A stretch of DNA of 28,402 bases from the NCBI GenBank assembly GCA_001275005.1, contig JWZX01003037.1, positions 1-28,402 on the forward strand. The letters run 5' to 3'. The DNA is from Chrysochromulina tobinii (lineage: Eukaryota > Haptophyta > Prymnesiales > Chrysochromulinaceae). Made by a program: the position numbers and the translations under genes. This document shows positions 1 to 9,947 of the stretch, piece after piece (within the stretch, counting starts at the first letter, position 1; each line of letters starts with the position of its first letter). The notes beneath the pieces were generated by a model, which did not search any database, was not told the origin of the DNA, and was given only the letters and a program-made list of their open reading frames with translations.

Positions 1-1655
1 GGAGGCGACGGCGGCGGGCTTGGCGGAGGCCATGGCGGCGGCGAGGGTGGAGGCGATGGAGGCGGCGGGCGTGGTGGAGGAGGCGGCGGGCTTGGAGGAG
101 GAGGAGGAGGCGCTCGAGGCGGCGACGGCGGCGGCGAGCATCTTTGACCACAGTCTATGCAGTCGGTCGAAAAGCCACAGGCGTCGTATTGAGATGTGCT
201 GCCTCCATCGTCGCAGAGGTTGTCACGGGCAAAATTACACGTATTTGAGCACAGGCATCCGTTAGCGAGAACCGTCTGCAAGCGCCTCGCGAAAGGAGGT
301 GGTGCCGGCGCGCTTGCAAGGACGCGTCGTACCGTCCCACTGCCAACCCACCACGTCGATGGCGGCGGCACTGCCAGACCGCACCGCACGGGGGAGAAGT
401 GGCGCGTCAAGAAGGCGCCTCCAGTCGTCAGCCCGCGGGAGGTACCCCTCGCAGACGAGGTGAGCACTGCGAGCCCGCTCGGCGTGTCAACCGCGATGGC
501 CGCTCCAAATCTGCCGTCGCCGTTCACCATGCCGAGGCCGCCCCCATTCAAGCGTGATGTCGTCACATTGAACAATGGGGCGCTCGCGTACTGCGACAGA
601 CGGACTGTTTCAAACGGCCATGTTGCGGCGACTCTCGAAAGCAGCGAAGGATCGTCCGCCGGGGTGAAGAGGAAGGAATACACAGCGCCAAGAGCAGTCC
701 CACCCATGGCTGTCACCCCGAGGCCTGGCGCGCCCACCAGCAGAAGCTTTCCGCCGTTGTCCCACCGAGGCTGCCACGCTACGGCAGTCCCGAACTCACT
801 TCGGCCGACTTGTTCTCCGCGTGCCGGCATTAGCTTTGCAACTTGAGTCCAATTATGCGTCTCGAAGACCCAAGTAGCACCCCACTTGGTCCCGAACCCG
901 CACGGACCCTTGGCGCGCGGCGATCCTACGGCCAGGAGCCCGTGCGTTACGGCCAAGCTCGCGCCGAAGCCGAAGCAGCCAACCACGCCAGTGCCCGAGA
1001 CTGGATCGATGGGAGTCAACTTGGCACGCAGCAGGCCAGTTGTCACCTCGTAGACATAGACATTGCCATTATGGTGTGGCTCCGGCACACCTGAAGGATA
1101 CACATCTAAACCGCTTTCGCCCACAAAGAGCAGCCCCTCGTGAAAAGCGACGGTTTGGCCAAAGTTGTTGTCACTCCTGGGCGTGTCCGATGTGAACCGT
1201 CGCTCGACGCGAGTGGTCACACCGAGGCAGTTTATAAAACGAGAAGTCACAGGGCTCCAGCATCGGCTTTGCGTTAGGTTGAAGCTGAATAGGTAGGCAG
1301 CACCAAATCTCAAAGGAATCGTCGGCTCAGTCCTGGTCTTGGGAGCACCAACGACAAAGTATCCATCGGCAAGTCTCGAGTCTCGAGTGAGGGCCACTGA
1401 CGTTCCAAAAGCGGCGCTTGGATAGGGACCCGGCGAGGGTTCGGTCAGGACACTGAGGGTATTGAAGAGCAGCTCGTCCGTTCGTTCGCCGTACGAGAGC
1501 AAATACGCGGCACCCGCTTCAGGGATGTTGGCGTGCCAGCCATCTCCTGGTGCGCCAACGAGAAAGAGGTTGTCGAGAACGGCGATCGAACTGCCAAACC
1601 TGTCGCCAGCTTGGAGCGGGAGCGCGAGCCGTGTGGCTGCCCTTCCCACGCTCAT
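1..1655 (-). CDS. FG-GAP beta-propeller surface protein with Cys-rich module and Pro-rich stalk (C-terminus beyond window)
   Basis: This minus-strand frame stays open through position 1, so the C-terminus is missing. Reading it codon by codon from the ATG at 1655 gives about 551 residues. Residues ~15-400 hold at least six FG-GAP-type repeats: each has an FG(S/T/A) core (DRFGSS, AAFGTS, NNFGQT, FGFGAS, SEFGTA, GRFGAA) followed by a VGAP-like strand (FLVGAPGDG, FVVGAPKT, LLVGAPGLG). This is the integrin-alpha-like beta-propeller fold, usually extracellular. Residues ~465-505 form a Cys-rich module with spacing like CLCSNTC..DNLCDDGG..CGFSTDCIDCG. From ~506 to the edge it is SPPPP-type, as in hydroxyproline-rich wall proteins. 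No signal peptide follows the ATG, and an in-frame TGA lies near 1735, so an upstream exon probably carries the leader. Adhesion or cell-covering function is inference. Confidence 0.82.
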   Translation of the reverse strand, partial: MSVGRAATRLALPLQAGDRFGSSIAVLDNLFLVGAPGDGWHANIPEAGAAYLLSYGERTDELLFNTLSVLTEPSPGPYPSAAFGTSVALTRDSRLADGYFVVGAPKTRTEPTIPLRFGAAYLFSFNLTQSRCWSPVTSRFINCLGVTTRVERRFTSDTPRSDNNFGQTVAFHEGLLFVGESGLDVYPSGVPEPHHNGNVYVYEVTTGLLRAKLTPIDPVSGTGVVGCFGFGASLAVTHGLLAVGSPRAKGPCGFGTKWGATWVFETHNWTQVAKLMPARGEQVGRSEFGTAVAWQPRWDNGGKLLLVGAPGLGVTAMGGTALGAVYSFLFTPADDPSLLSRVAATWPFETVRLSQYASAPLFNVTTSRLNGGGLGMVNGDGRFGAAIAVDTPSGLAVLTSSARGTSRGLTTGGAFLTRHFSPVRCGLAVPPPSTWWVGSGTVRRVLASAPAPPPFARRLQTVLANGCLCSNTCNFARDNLCDDGGSTSQYDACGFSTDCIDCGQRCSPPPSPPRAPPPPPPSPPPPPPRPPPPSPPPSPPPWPPPSPPPSP

Positions 1656-1998
1656 GCGTTCCCCTCCCACGCCACCAGGGCACGGCGTTGAGCGACTGAC
1701 TGGCAGGGACGGGCTCCGAGCTCGACTGAGGCCTCACGGTCAAGCAGTTCCCAACTCTTCGACGCGGCGTCGGTTGCGAAGATGCACCGGCGCCGAGATG
1801 GGCGTCGTTTGACCTTCTATCGCGCCTGTTCGCGCTGTGGGTGTACTGTTTGGCGACAACGACGCTCAAAACCAAACGACACTCTTTGTATTTCCCAGCG
1901 GCGCGCCGCACGTCCCTACGCACACTGTCGTCGTCCAGTTGCACCGGCTTGTACGTAGCTACGTACAGAATTTGGCAGTCAGCTTGGCCCGTTGGCCG
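1656..1998. other. Gap between two minus-strand genes; may hold the missing first exon of the FG-GAP gene
   Basis: This stretch lies upstream of the FG-GAP gene and downstream of the VPS72 stop. The minus frame of the FG-GAP gene continues open to a TGA near 1735. Farther upstream I saw no convincing signal peptide in any minus frame. The only longer frame here (ATG near 1944) is Arg/Ser-rich and looks like chance. Confidence 0.4.
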
Positions 1999-3006
1999 TC
2001 AGTCGTCCGCCGACGCGACGGACGGGGCCACCTCCTTGCCGACGCCCGAGAAGCTATGCTGGCGGCGGCCGGTGCGCCCGCGAAGGATCTTAAAGGCCTC
2101 GAGGGTGGCGTACGGCTGGTTAGTCACGGGGTCGAGGTATTTAGCAGGCGCCTGGGTCACAGCACACCGCTGTGTCGCTGGGTACGGCGGCGCGATGTCG
2201 TCAATCGTCGAGGGTACGGGCATGTCTGTGAACGTGAGTGTGTTGCTCACGACATCACCCTTTCGCTTGCTGTGGAACTTGATGCGCGGCCCATCGGCAT
2301 TGCGCTCGCGCACGAGCACACGACGCTTATCCTCCTCCTGCCTGAGCATGCGCTCGAGCGAGGCGCGGTTGATGATCTCCGTCTGCGCCGCCTCGGCCAG
2401 AATCTCGGCCTGTGTGAGGCGTCGCAGCTCCACACCGCGCTTGGCGCCCATCGCATCGAGCCGCTCGCGCCGCGCCGCCGCGGCCGCCTCCAGCTTCTTG
2501 CGGTTCTCCTCCGCCTCTGCGCTGCTGGCCTGCGTCGTTCCGCGTAGCGAGCCGCGCGAGCGCGCTTCCACCACAATGTCACCCTCGGGCCGCGGCCGCT
2601 TCTTGAGGCTCGCATTGGACTTTGAGGCACCCGACTGCCCCGCGCCCGAGGCACCCGCACCGCCGGCCTTCTTTTTGGGATCCTTGTAAGCCGACGACTT
2701 CTTGGCCGGCGCCTGCTTCACCTTCTTGTCGGCTTCATCCTCGTCCTCGTCGTCCTCCGACTCAGTCGACTCTCCAAAGTCCGAGTCGAAGGAGTCAGCG
2801 CCGTCCTCGTCGTCCGCATCGCCTGCAAAGTCATCGTCCGCCTCCTCGTCCGCCCAGAAGCCCTGCTGGTAAAAGTCCTTGTCGGCCGCATCCTCATCGA
2901 CCGCCTCCTCGGCCAGGAGCTTGCTCATGCGGTTGCCCTTGCTTGCGCGGCCGGAGGGCGCACGCCGCTCGGGCGGCTTGGTGATCTCTTCGTCTTCGGA
3001 GGACAT
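1999..3006 (-). CDS. VPS72: YL1 nuclear protein, VPS72/SWC2 homologue (SWR1/SRCAP subunit)
   Basis: This encodes a 335-residue YL1 protein, the subunit of the SWR1/SRCAP chromatin remodeller that binds H2A.Z-H2B for histone exchange. The N-terminus has the family signature (NRMSKLLAEE, then an acidic stretch with FYQQGFWADEE) at residues ~12-60. A long Asp/Glu run with DSFDSDFGESTESEDDEDED follows at ~65-95; this acidic zone is the histone-binding part in known homologues. The middle is Lys/Arg-rich and coiled. The YL1_C motif is near the end (KYLDPVTNQPYATLEAFKIL, ~289-308), followed by a short tail. I chose the ATG at 3006 because the frame open upstream to 3075 has no family similarity and no earlier ATG. 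It is head to head with the RCC1/EF-hand gene. One exon, no sign of damage. Confidence 0.93.
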   Translation of the reverse strand: MSSEDEEITKPPERRAPSGRASKGNRMSKLLAEEAVDEDAADKDFYQQGFWADEEADDDFAGDADDEDGADSFDSDFGESTESEDDEDEDEADKKVKQAPAKKSSAYKDPKKKAGGAGASGAGQSGASKSNASLKKRPRPEGDIVVEARSRGSLRGTTQASSAEAEENRKKLEAAAAARRERLDAMGAKRGVELRRLTQAEILAEAAQTEIINRASLERMLRQEEDKRRVLVRERNADGPRIKFHSKRKGDVVSNTLTFTDMPVPSTIDDIAPPYPATQRCAVTQAPAKYLDPVTNQPYATLEAFKILRGRTGRRQHSFSGVGKEVAPSVASADD

Positions 3007-3211
3007 GCTGGGACGAGCCCAGAGGCGCGAGTGGCAGAGAGGCGACTTGCGCCACCCCTGCGTTGCGCGCCTCAATTGCGTAGTATTGCGTTCGTAATTT
3101 TATCTTTCTCATCGCGTGCGTCGTCTTGGCGGCAGACCTATTCAATAAGGGTCATGATTCGGTTCTGCTCGCGAACACGCCGAGTAACGGCTTGAAACAG
3201 CTGTGGATGCG
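3007..3211. promoter_or_regulatory. Probable bidirectional promoter, VPS72 / RCC1-EF-hand gene
   Basis: 205 bp separate two divergent ATGs, so both promoters and both 5' leaders must fit here. The centre (about 3085-3115) is AT-richer than its surroundings. I see no TATA box in either direction. Confidence 0.4.
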
Positions 3212-4929
3212 ATGCAGCAGTCCGTCAATGTGATGGACAGGGAAGTCCAGAAGTCGGAGATCCGTATCATCGGTTCTGACGCGTCGATCAAGCTGCCGGC
3301 CACCCCAGTGCACCTCACGTGCGGTCGCGATCGCGCGCACCGACCGGTCGTCGCAATGCGGTGGCCCGACGCTGCCGCTGACAACCAAGCCGCCCGTGAG
3401 CCCAAGCCAATGCCCGTCTTCCTCTGGGACGGCCATTCGCCGAAGCTCTCTCCGGTCGTCGACAGCGCAACCGGCGAGATACTGAGTGCTTACACCGTCG
3501 CCGTGTCCGACAGCCAGGTCGATGCGCGCGGTGGCTCCGGCGTTCTCATCTGCGCCGCCGACGGCCGGCTGTGGGCCTGTGACACCGATGGCCTGGCGCG
3601 GCCGTGCTTCGCGCGCTCGCCGTCGCCGATGGCGACCAGCCTGGCGCCTGCCGTTGATTTCGTCAAGCTCGCTTGCGGCGGTGCACACGCTCTCGCGCTC
3701 ACCGCCGACGGCCGGCTGTACGCGTGGGGCGCGAACGGCCGCGGTCAGCTCGGCATGGGCGACGACATCGATCGCACCGAGCCGACGCCGGTGTCGCTCG
3801 AGCGCGCAGCGGACGCCGCCGCCACCGCCGTCGCCGCCGTCGCCGCGTCTGGTGCGGCCTCGGCCGGCGGCCTTCGCGGCTCGATCCGCGCTCAGGCAGC
3901 GGCCGTTCGGCTAGGCAGCGCCGAGTCGGCGCCCGGTGGGCCTGCAGCGATCACGCGGATAGCGGCGGCGCTCATGCACTCGGCGGCCGTCTCGTCGGTG
4001 GGTACGCTCTTCACCTGGGGCGACGGCGGCGACGGTCGCCTCGGGCTCAATGATCCCAGCTGCCATCGCTGCACCTTACCCACCGCGCTGCCACCGCCGC
4101 CGCCGCCCACCGACGCCGACCTCTCCCGCCGACGGTCGTTACTCATGGGCTCGTTCCGCAGCGCAGCCGTCGTGTCGGGGCGTCTGGCCATCGCTTCGAA
4201 GAGCCGTGACGCGGGCCCTCCGAGCGCCGCCAGCAGCCGCCAGGACTCGGCGCGCGGCGTTCCACGCCGGGGGGATCCCTCCCCAGCCGGCGTGCCACAG
4301 GAGAGCAAGGCGGCGCTCTCCCTCGCCGCCCGCCGCCATAGCTCGAGCGCCGTTACGAGCGCCGCGTCCGCCGGCGTGAGCGACTCGTGGACCTTCCCCG
4401 CGTGCGCCGAGCGCCACTCTGCGTGCGTCACGAGCTCCGGTCAGCTCCTCACTTGGGGACGTGCCGAGCACGGCAGGCTCGGCCTTGGTCGGCCGTACGT
4501 GGACGCTCTCGCCCCGCGGCTGGTGGTTGCACTCAAGGGCCTGGAGATCGTCGAGGTGGCGCTCGGACGCGCCCACAGCGTCGCGATCACAAAGAATGGG
4601 CGGCTCTACTGCTGGGGATGCTCCGATGCGGGCCAATGCGGCCCGCGCCAGCCGCGCCTCGACCCGAGTGTCCCACGCGCCATCTTTGCGCCGCAGCTGG
4701 TCCGGATGGGTGCGGCGGGCGACGGGACGGTCGTGTGCTGCACGCTCGCCCTCGAGCTGAAGACGGGGGACGGTAGCCACAGCGCCGCGTGGCTGCGCCA
4801 TAGTGCGCAGAAGAGTCCCTCGCCGCCGCGCAGGAGTCGATCGGCCTCGCCAACTCGATCGGCCTCGCCAGCGCGCGTGGGAGCTGCTGCTGCTGCCGCC
4901 GCCGGCGCGGCCGGCGCGGCCGGCGCGGC

Positions 4930-4979
<50 letters not shown>

Positions 4980-7426
4980 GAGGCAAGGATGATAGCGAAG
5001 AGCGCTCAGCGGCGAGCCGCGTGTGGCAGCAGGTGGGGCGCTCCAAGAAACTGGGCACTCTCAAGGTGCTGCGCGTGGCTGGCGTGGACCACAAGCGGAC
5101 GGTGGAGGAGTTGGAGGAGGCACGCCAGCGCCGGATGGCACGATGGTCTCATGGACTCGCGCTGTGGAAGCGTGGGCTACGGCTGCTGGCCCTGGAGCGA
5201 CCCACCCTTTGGCGCGTCGCCCAGGTGCATGCATGCATGCCAGACATCCCCGAGCGGCAGTTACACGTGGTCGAGTGGTACAAGTCGCTCCTCGACTACT
5301 CTCCGCGTGCGGTGGTCGAGCTTGCCTCAGGGGCCATTCACGGTCCGTCGACCATCTCGCCTCGGCCACCGCGCAAGCAGGGACGGGAGATGCACGGTGC
5401 ACGTGCCTTTTACTACCCCTACGGGCCGCACAAGCTGAGTCACCAGCCCGTGCTCGAGGACGACAGCTGCACCGCGCCGTCGTGGGCGCCGCGTAGCCAT
5501 CGGCCGGCGCCGTCGCGCCCTCGGCCTGCCTCTGCGCCCACGACGGCGCGCGACAGCACGGCTCAGCGCGGCGGCTACACAGGCCATTCTGGTGGTTACA
5601 GGCTTCGTGAGGACGCGGGCGGGCGAAAGGGCGCGGTGCTCGCGACCACGCTCAAGCTGGACCGCTCGAGCGGTCGGCCGGTAAGCGAGCTGCTGCGCGA
5701 GACCCTCGTTGCCAGCGACGTGATGGTGCGAGTCATCGACCTCTTCCGCGAGTGGGATGAGAACCAGGACGGTCGAATCTCGAAGCACGAGTTCTCGGTG
5801 GGCATGGCGGCCCTCGGCATTGACGTGAGCAAGGAGGAGGCGAACGAGCTCTTTGACGAGTTCGACCCGGACGGCAGCGGCACCATCGAGTACAAGGAGC
5901 TCAACCAGCTGCTGAAACGTCGCGTCGAGTTGGGCGAGTTGGGCGCCGACGGCGAGCGGAAGAAGGGCGCCTCGGCTCAGAGTACTCTCGCTGAGACGGC
6001 GTCCAGGGCCGCCCGCGCGGCGAAGCGGTACCGCGGCGTGCGCGGCGGCTCAACCGACGGCTCTCCTCTCCTAGCTGCCTTCATGTCCAATGGCACCTTC
6101 GCGCCCGCGGCGTACCCGAAACCGCCGTGCATCCGAAACCCCGACGGCGGCATGTGGTCTGCGGACTTTTCGTGGGCGCGAGGGGTGCCCGTCGGTTTCC
6201 AGAACGCCATGCCGGGCGGTACCAACGCAGCCGGCCCTCAGGTCATCGGCGACTTGCGCGACCATCACGAGTTCCACAAGGCACCGGCGCAACAGCCCCT
6301 CCGACTGACGCTGTCGCTGGGGGCGGCCGCGCCGGTCCATGCCGCCACACCCACCGCCGCTGAGGCGGCCAAGAGTCCACGTTCTGCACCGGTCTACAAG
6401 GGGTCGCCGCAGAAGGCTGCACACTCGTTGATCCAGAAAGCGTTGCGGGAAGCGAATCTGGACGGCAGGCCGGCGATGCCCTTTGGTCAACGGACGACCA
6501 CCTACCTCGACATCGAGGCCGCATGGCCTACACCGCCCCCGAACCGATACAATCCACCCATTGGCCACCACGAGCGGCGCGCCCGCGTCTCCGATTTTGG
6601 CGCCGGCGGCGGCGTGGTCAAGCGTACAGCGGCGACGAATAGCACGGGGACCGACATCAATATTGGACCAGGCACCTACCGACCCAACTACCCCGCGGAC
6701 AAGCGCACGCCGCGTGCGACGATCATCGGCGCTTCCGTACCGGCCGCGATCGAGGATCACGTGAAGAACCTCGGACCCGGGGCCTACGACTTACCCGCCC
6801 CCGACCAGACTCCCGGCGCTCGCGTGCCACCAGCGTACAGCTTCAGCAGCGCGCCGACGGGGCGCGGGGTGACAGGCCTCGGTGGCACCGGACCCTCGCA
6901 AGGGCTCATGGTCTGGACCACTCTCGTGCCGAAGCTCGTCAAGGCCGGCGTGCTCGACGACCCCAAAGCGGTCAGTGCTCTCGACCGCGCACGCGCGAAG
7001 GCGCAGCAGGAGCAGAAGAAGGAGCTTGAGTTAACCGCCACGGTCAAGCACGCGATTCGGAAGGACGCGCCACAGGCGACAAAAGCTCTATACAACATGG
7101 TCCGCATGGACGTCGTCGCTGGCGAAGGTGCCGCCGACTCTTTCGTAATCGATCAGATCCGCAACGCGCTGAAGGCCTCGTGGACCCGCGTCAAAGATCT
7201 CTTCGTCGAGTGGGACCAGGACGGTTCTGGAACTGTCGACCAGCGCGAATTTCACCGAGCGCTCTCGCTCCTCGGCGTGTCTGCGACGCGGGAGCAAGCG
7301 GATGGGCTCTTTGCGACGTTCGATCGGGACGGATCGGGGAGCGTCACATATGCTGAGATGCAGCGCAAGCTCGACTTTCGTAGATCGGGCCAGGCAAGCG
7401 CTGGCGCCAGTGCGCCATCAGTTTAG
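3212..7426 (+). CDS. RCC1-repeat, EF-hand and SHIPPO/STPGR-repeat mosaic protein
   Basis: One uninterrupted 1404-residue frame from the ATG at 3212 (the GTG nine bases earlier is not a likely eukaryotic start). Four RCC1-type repeats lie at about 148-187, 247-280, 389-427 and 446-477 (cores ACGGAHALALTADGRLYAWG, LGRAHSVAITKNGRLYCWG). An RS-like Ser/Arg/Pro stretch and an Ala/Gly/Asp tract follow at ~530-595. An EF-hand pair has intact calcium loops at 849-860 (DENQDGRISKHE) and 885-896 (DPDGSGTIEYKE). SHIPPO/STPGR repeats lie near 1110, 1151 (IGPGTYRP) and 1187 (LGPGAYDLP). A second EF-hand pair has loops at 1335-1346 (DQDGSGTVDQRE) and 1371-1382 (DRDGSGSVTYAE). STPGR proteins are typical of axonemal and cortical microtubules, so a calcium-responsive ciliary or cytoskeletal role is likely (inference). 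The domain calls are firm; the whole order I do not recognise. Confidence 0.9.
4904..4975 (+). repeat. Coding 9-bp tandem repeat, 8 units (3 GAA + 5 GAD)
   Basis: Three copies of ggcgcggcc are followed by five of ggcgcggac. They encode Gly-Ala-Ala then Gly-Ala-Asp inside the linker of the RCC1/EF-hand protein. The block change from C to A at base 8 shows two expansion events. The 9-bp unit keeps the frame whatever the copy number. Confidence 0.95.
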
Positions 7427-7800
7427 GACTGCTGCCGACTTTTATGACGGCCCCGTCAGACTTAGGAGGACAGGAATCAGCGCAGAGGAATTGAGACTCG
7501 ACTGAGAAAGCGACAGAGTCACCGGTCCGGCGACGTACCGTATCCGTGGTATACTCGTTTTGTGTTCGTTCGTGACCGCGTGAGCGGACTCCCATGGGAG
7601 CGGACGGGATGATAGATAGATCTTACTTTAGTTGTCAAGCCTCCTACCATCAGGGCTTGCTTGATGTTTCTGCGTCGTTACACTATCCAGTTTAATATCC
7701 GCGATATCAGACTTATTCATCTGAGAGGCAGAGTCAGAGATGCCCGCGCCCTCTACTCTCGTCTGGTCTCTCGGTCTGTCGTTTCAGCAACGCCGATCGT
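7427..7800. other. Convergent 3' spacer without recognised gene
   Basis: It lies between the stop of the RCC1/EF-hand gene (plus) and the stop of the minus-strand gene ending at 7801, so it should hold both 3' ends. No frame of interest, no clear AATAAA, no repeat. It has a few AT-rich patches (about 7610-7710). Confidence 0.5.
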
Positions 7801-8652
7801 CTAAAACCCGCCCTGCGAGTAGCGCGCGGCATTCAAGCGCAGCCGTTGCGAGTAGCTGCTCTGGCGCGCCCTCGGTGGCGGAACCACCGGCGGCAGCACT
7901 GAGATGCTGCCGACGCAGTTCAGCCCGCGTACTCCTCCCAGAGCGCTACCCTGAGGCGCCCTCTCGCGCTTGCCCTCCTCGAGAGCACGCACCCACGCCT
8001 TGATTTGCTGTCGCGACGACGCCACGCGTTGGTCGAGTGCCTCTTCATTGTCGTCCGCGGGCTCCGCGGGCTCCGCGGCCAAATGCTCGCCGTTGCCGCC
8101 GAGTCGACTGCGGCCGGGTGCTTCAGTCGCGCCGGCGGGCGCATCCATGCTCAGCATGGCTCCTAGCTCGAGCTCGCTGTCCTCAGGGCCACCCGAGCCA
8201 TCATCGTCTTCGTCTATGACTGCGACGGCCTCGTCATAGCGATTGCGCCCCGCTGGCATGATGCGCTTGCGCCTGCGCATCGCATCCAGCCGCTTGCACA
8301 TCGCCTCGTGATCCAGTAGCTTGTCGTGCAGCAGCAGGATGCCCTCGTCGAAGCCGAGCAGGCAATCGCGTAACGCGTCGGCCTTTGCGGCAGCAATCTC
8401 GTCGAGCAGCTTGCGGCCCGACGCATCGTCGACCGCGATCATGTCGTCCTCGTCCGTTGCGCCGGCCAGCGAGTGCAATTCAAGCAGTGACCGCAGCTCC
8501 GCCAGCTCCACAGGTAAGGGAGTGCCGTCATCGAGCCGCAAGAGCTCATCTTCGGGCATCTCGACCGCATCATCTTCGCCATGCACCTCCTCTACGTGGC
8601 CCTCGTCGAGCGTTAGCCGGTCGACGCGCGGCACGAGGCGCGCGGTTGCCAT
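7801..8652 (-). CDS. Unrecognised acidic, helix-rich protein
   Basis: A 283-residue frame from the ATG at 8652. The frame continues upstream to 8727, but that part has no ATG and reads unlike the rest. The N-terminal third is rich in Asp/Glu/Leu. A helical, probably coiled-coil segment follows (around GRKLLDEIAAAKADALRDCL), then a basic patch (RRRKRIMPAGRNRY) that could be a nuclear signal, an acidic stretch (VIDEDDDGSGGPED), and a second short helical part (QQIKAWVRALEEGKRER). The tail is Pro/Arg/Ser-rich. I recognise no domain and give no function. Support for coding comes from the length, the sustained biased composition and the head-to-head arrangement with the next gene. Confidence 0.65.
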   Translation of the reverse strand: MATARLVPRVDRLTLDEGHVEEVHGEDDAVEMPEDELLRLDDGTPLPVELAELRSLLELHSLAGATDEDDMIAVDDASGRKLLDEIAAAKADALRDCLLGFDEGILLLHDKLLDHEAMCKRLDAMRRRKRIMPAGRNRYDEAVAVIDEDDDGSGGPEDSELELGAMLSMDAPAGATEAPGRSRLGGNGEHLAAEPAEPADDNEEALDQRVASSRQQIKAWVRALEEGKRERAPQGSALGGVRGLNCVGSISVLPPVVPPPRARQSSYSQRLRLNAARYSQGGF

Positions 8653-8804
8653 TCCTGGGCCGTTAATAGTCAAACAAACAGACACGACCAAGGCCCTTGG
8701 CTTGGCTTGAAGTGACTTCCCAGCCAATGGTTATTATTCGACACGCACTTCACAGTTCGAGACCCGCGTCACCACCTTTTCCTCCCGAGAGCGGCAGTTT
8801 TTGA
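8653..8804. promoter_or_regulatory. Probable bidirectional promoter between two divergent genes
   Basis: 152 bp between the ATGs of the acidic protein (minus) and the membrane protein (plus). It contains an AT-richer patch (ggttattattcgac, about 8728-8741) and no clear TATA box. Confidence 0.35.
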
Positions 8805-9947
8805 ATGGTGCGTGTAGCGAACGGCGCCGTGGCATTCCAGGCGGTGTTTGCTGCCGCTTGCTTCGCGCTTGGAGCACTCCTGTCCTCCATCGGCCGTGGG
8901 CAGGAGAACGGAGCCGGCAACATCGGGCTGCAGCTGGACGCCAGCACTTGCGCTTACACAACGAACAATACTGGCAGGATGACCTTGGGCTTTGAGGATC
9001 GAGGGAGCGGAGACTTCGATCCTGGTTTCTTGGACTGCCGCTTCCAGGCCGATCGCTTCAACGATGCCGGGATCCGTCAGACCTGGAATCTGCGCAACAA
9101 CGCCAACGGTATCATTATCAGCGGCCACTTCTTCTCGGTCGTGGGCTGGTTCTTCTGCATCCCGCCGGTGTCGGCCCTCGCGGCGATCTTTGACCAAAGC
9201 GGCTCGACCGTCAGCGCTGGTAGCACCATCGTCTTCGCGTTCGTCTTCGCCGCCGCGCTGACCCTCGTCGAGTTCGTCTCTGAGATTGGCACGTCGCAGA
9301 CGACGGAATGGATTACAAGTTCGTGGGGCGTGCTCGCCGCTCCCCCAACCAACGCGTTGGCGAACCCGGCACGTCGAGGAACTATCTCGGCGGCGCAGTC
9401 GCTCGAGATGGCCTACCTGATCGTGCAGTCCCGATCGCTCTGGCTCTTTGCGATGGATGACATCTTTCTCGCCGTCGCGCTCGGCTGTGCGGCCAAGCTC
9501 ACTTACGCCAGCAAGGAAGCTCCCGCGGAGCTCGGGCTGCTCGCCTACGCAGTCGTCTTCTTCAGCCTGCTCGACTTCATCTTCGAGGTCACGCGCTTCG
9601 TCAACTGGCGCGGCTCGTCGAACCTGGTCATCGTCACGACGCTGTTCATCGACATGATCCTCCTCCCCGCATGGCTAGTACGCCTCGGGGTGTGGCTTCG
9701 CAACGACGACTTAGCTGGTATGACCGCTGAGGCGCTCGCTGCGGCGGCCTCCGCGAGCGCGAGCGCGAGTGCGAGCGCGACAGCTGCTGGCGCCGTCGCT
9801 GCCGATGCCATAGGCAAAGTCAAAGGGCTCAACGGCCGTCCCGGCTCGCAATTGAGCTCGCAAAAGATGCTCGACGATCAAGATCTCCTCGAGCCCTCTG
9901 ACGCGGCCAAGGATCAGCTCGTCCCAACTGCCGCCGAGGTCAATTAG
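8805..9947 (+). CDS. Multi-pass membrane protein, six predicted spans, family not recognised
   Basis: A 380-residue frame starting at ATG 8805. Hydrophobic segments are at about 8-29, 102-128, 140-159, 211-232, 242-263 and 273-297. Between spans 1 and 2 is a ~70-residue loop with three Cys and an NNT glycosylation-type site, which suggests a lumenal or outer position. Several later spans carry acidic residues (FAMDDIFLAVAL, FSLLDFIFEVTRF, FIDMILLPAW), unusual for a plain anchor and seen in channels or transporters. After span 6 the tail is soluble, with a run of Ala-Ser from a (gcgagc) repeat near 9751-9780 and an acidic end. I do not recognise the family. Span 1 may be a signal anchor. Confidence 0.8.
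   Translation: MVRVANGAVAFQAVFAAACFALGALLSSIGRGQENGAGNIGLQLDASTCAYTTNNTGRMTLGFEDRGSGDFDPGFLDCRFQADRFNDAGIRQTWNLRNNANGIIISGHFFSVVGWFFCIPPVSALAAIFDQSGSTVSAGSTIVFAFVFAAALTLVEFVSEIGTSQTTEWITSSWGVLAAPPTNALANPARRGTISAAQSLEMAYLIVQSRSLWLFAMDDIFLAVALGCAAKLTYASKEAPAELGLLAYAVVFFSLLDFIFEVTRFVNWRGSSNLVIVTTLFIDMILLPAWLVRLGVWLRNDDLAGMTAEALAAAASASASASASATAAGAVAADAIGKVKGLNGRPGSQLSSQKMLDDQDLLEPSDAAKDQLVPTAAEVN

Noticed and set aside
1519-1944. Minus-strand frame of 141 codons upstream of the FG-GAP gene as its first exon
   Set aside because: No signal peptide or FG-GAP similarity; its 3' part overlaps the true FG-GAP frame in a different phase.
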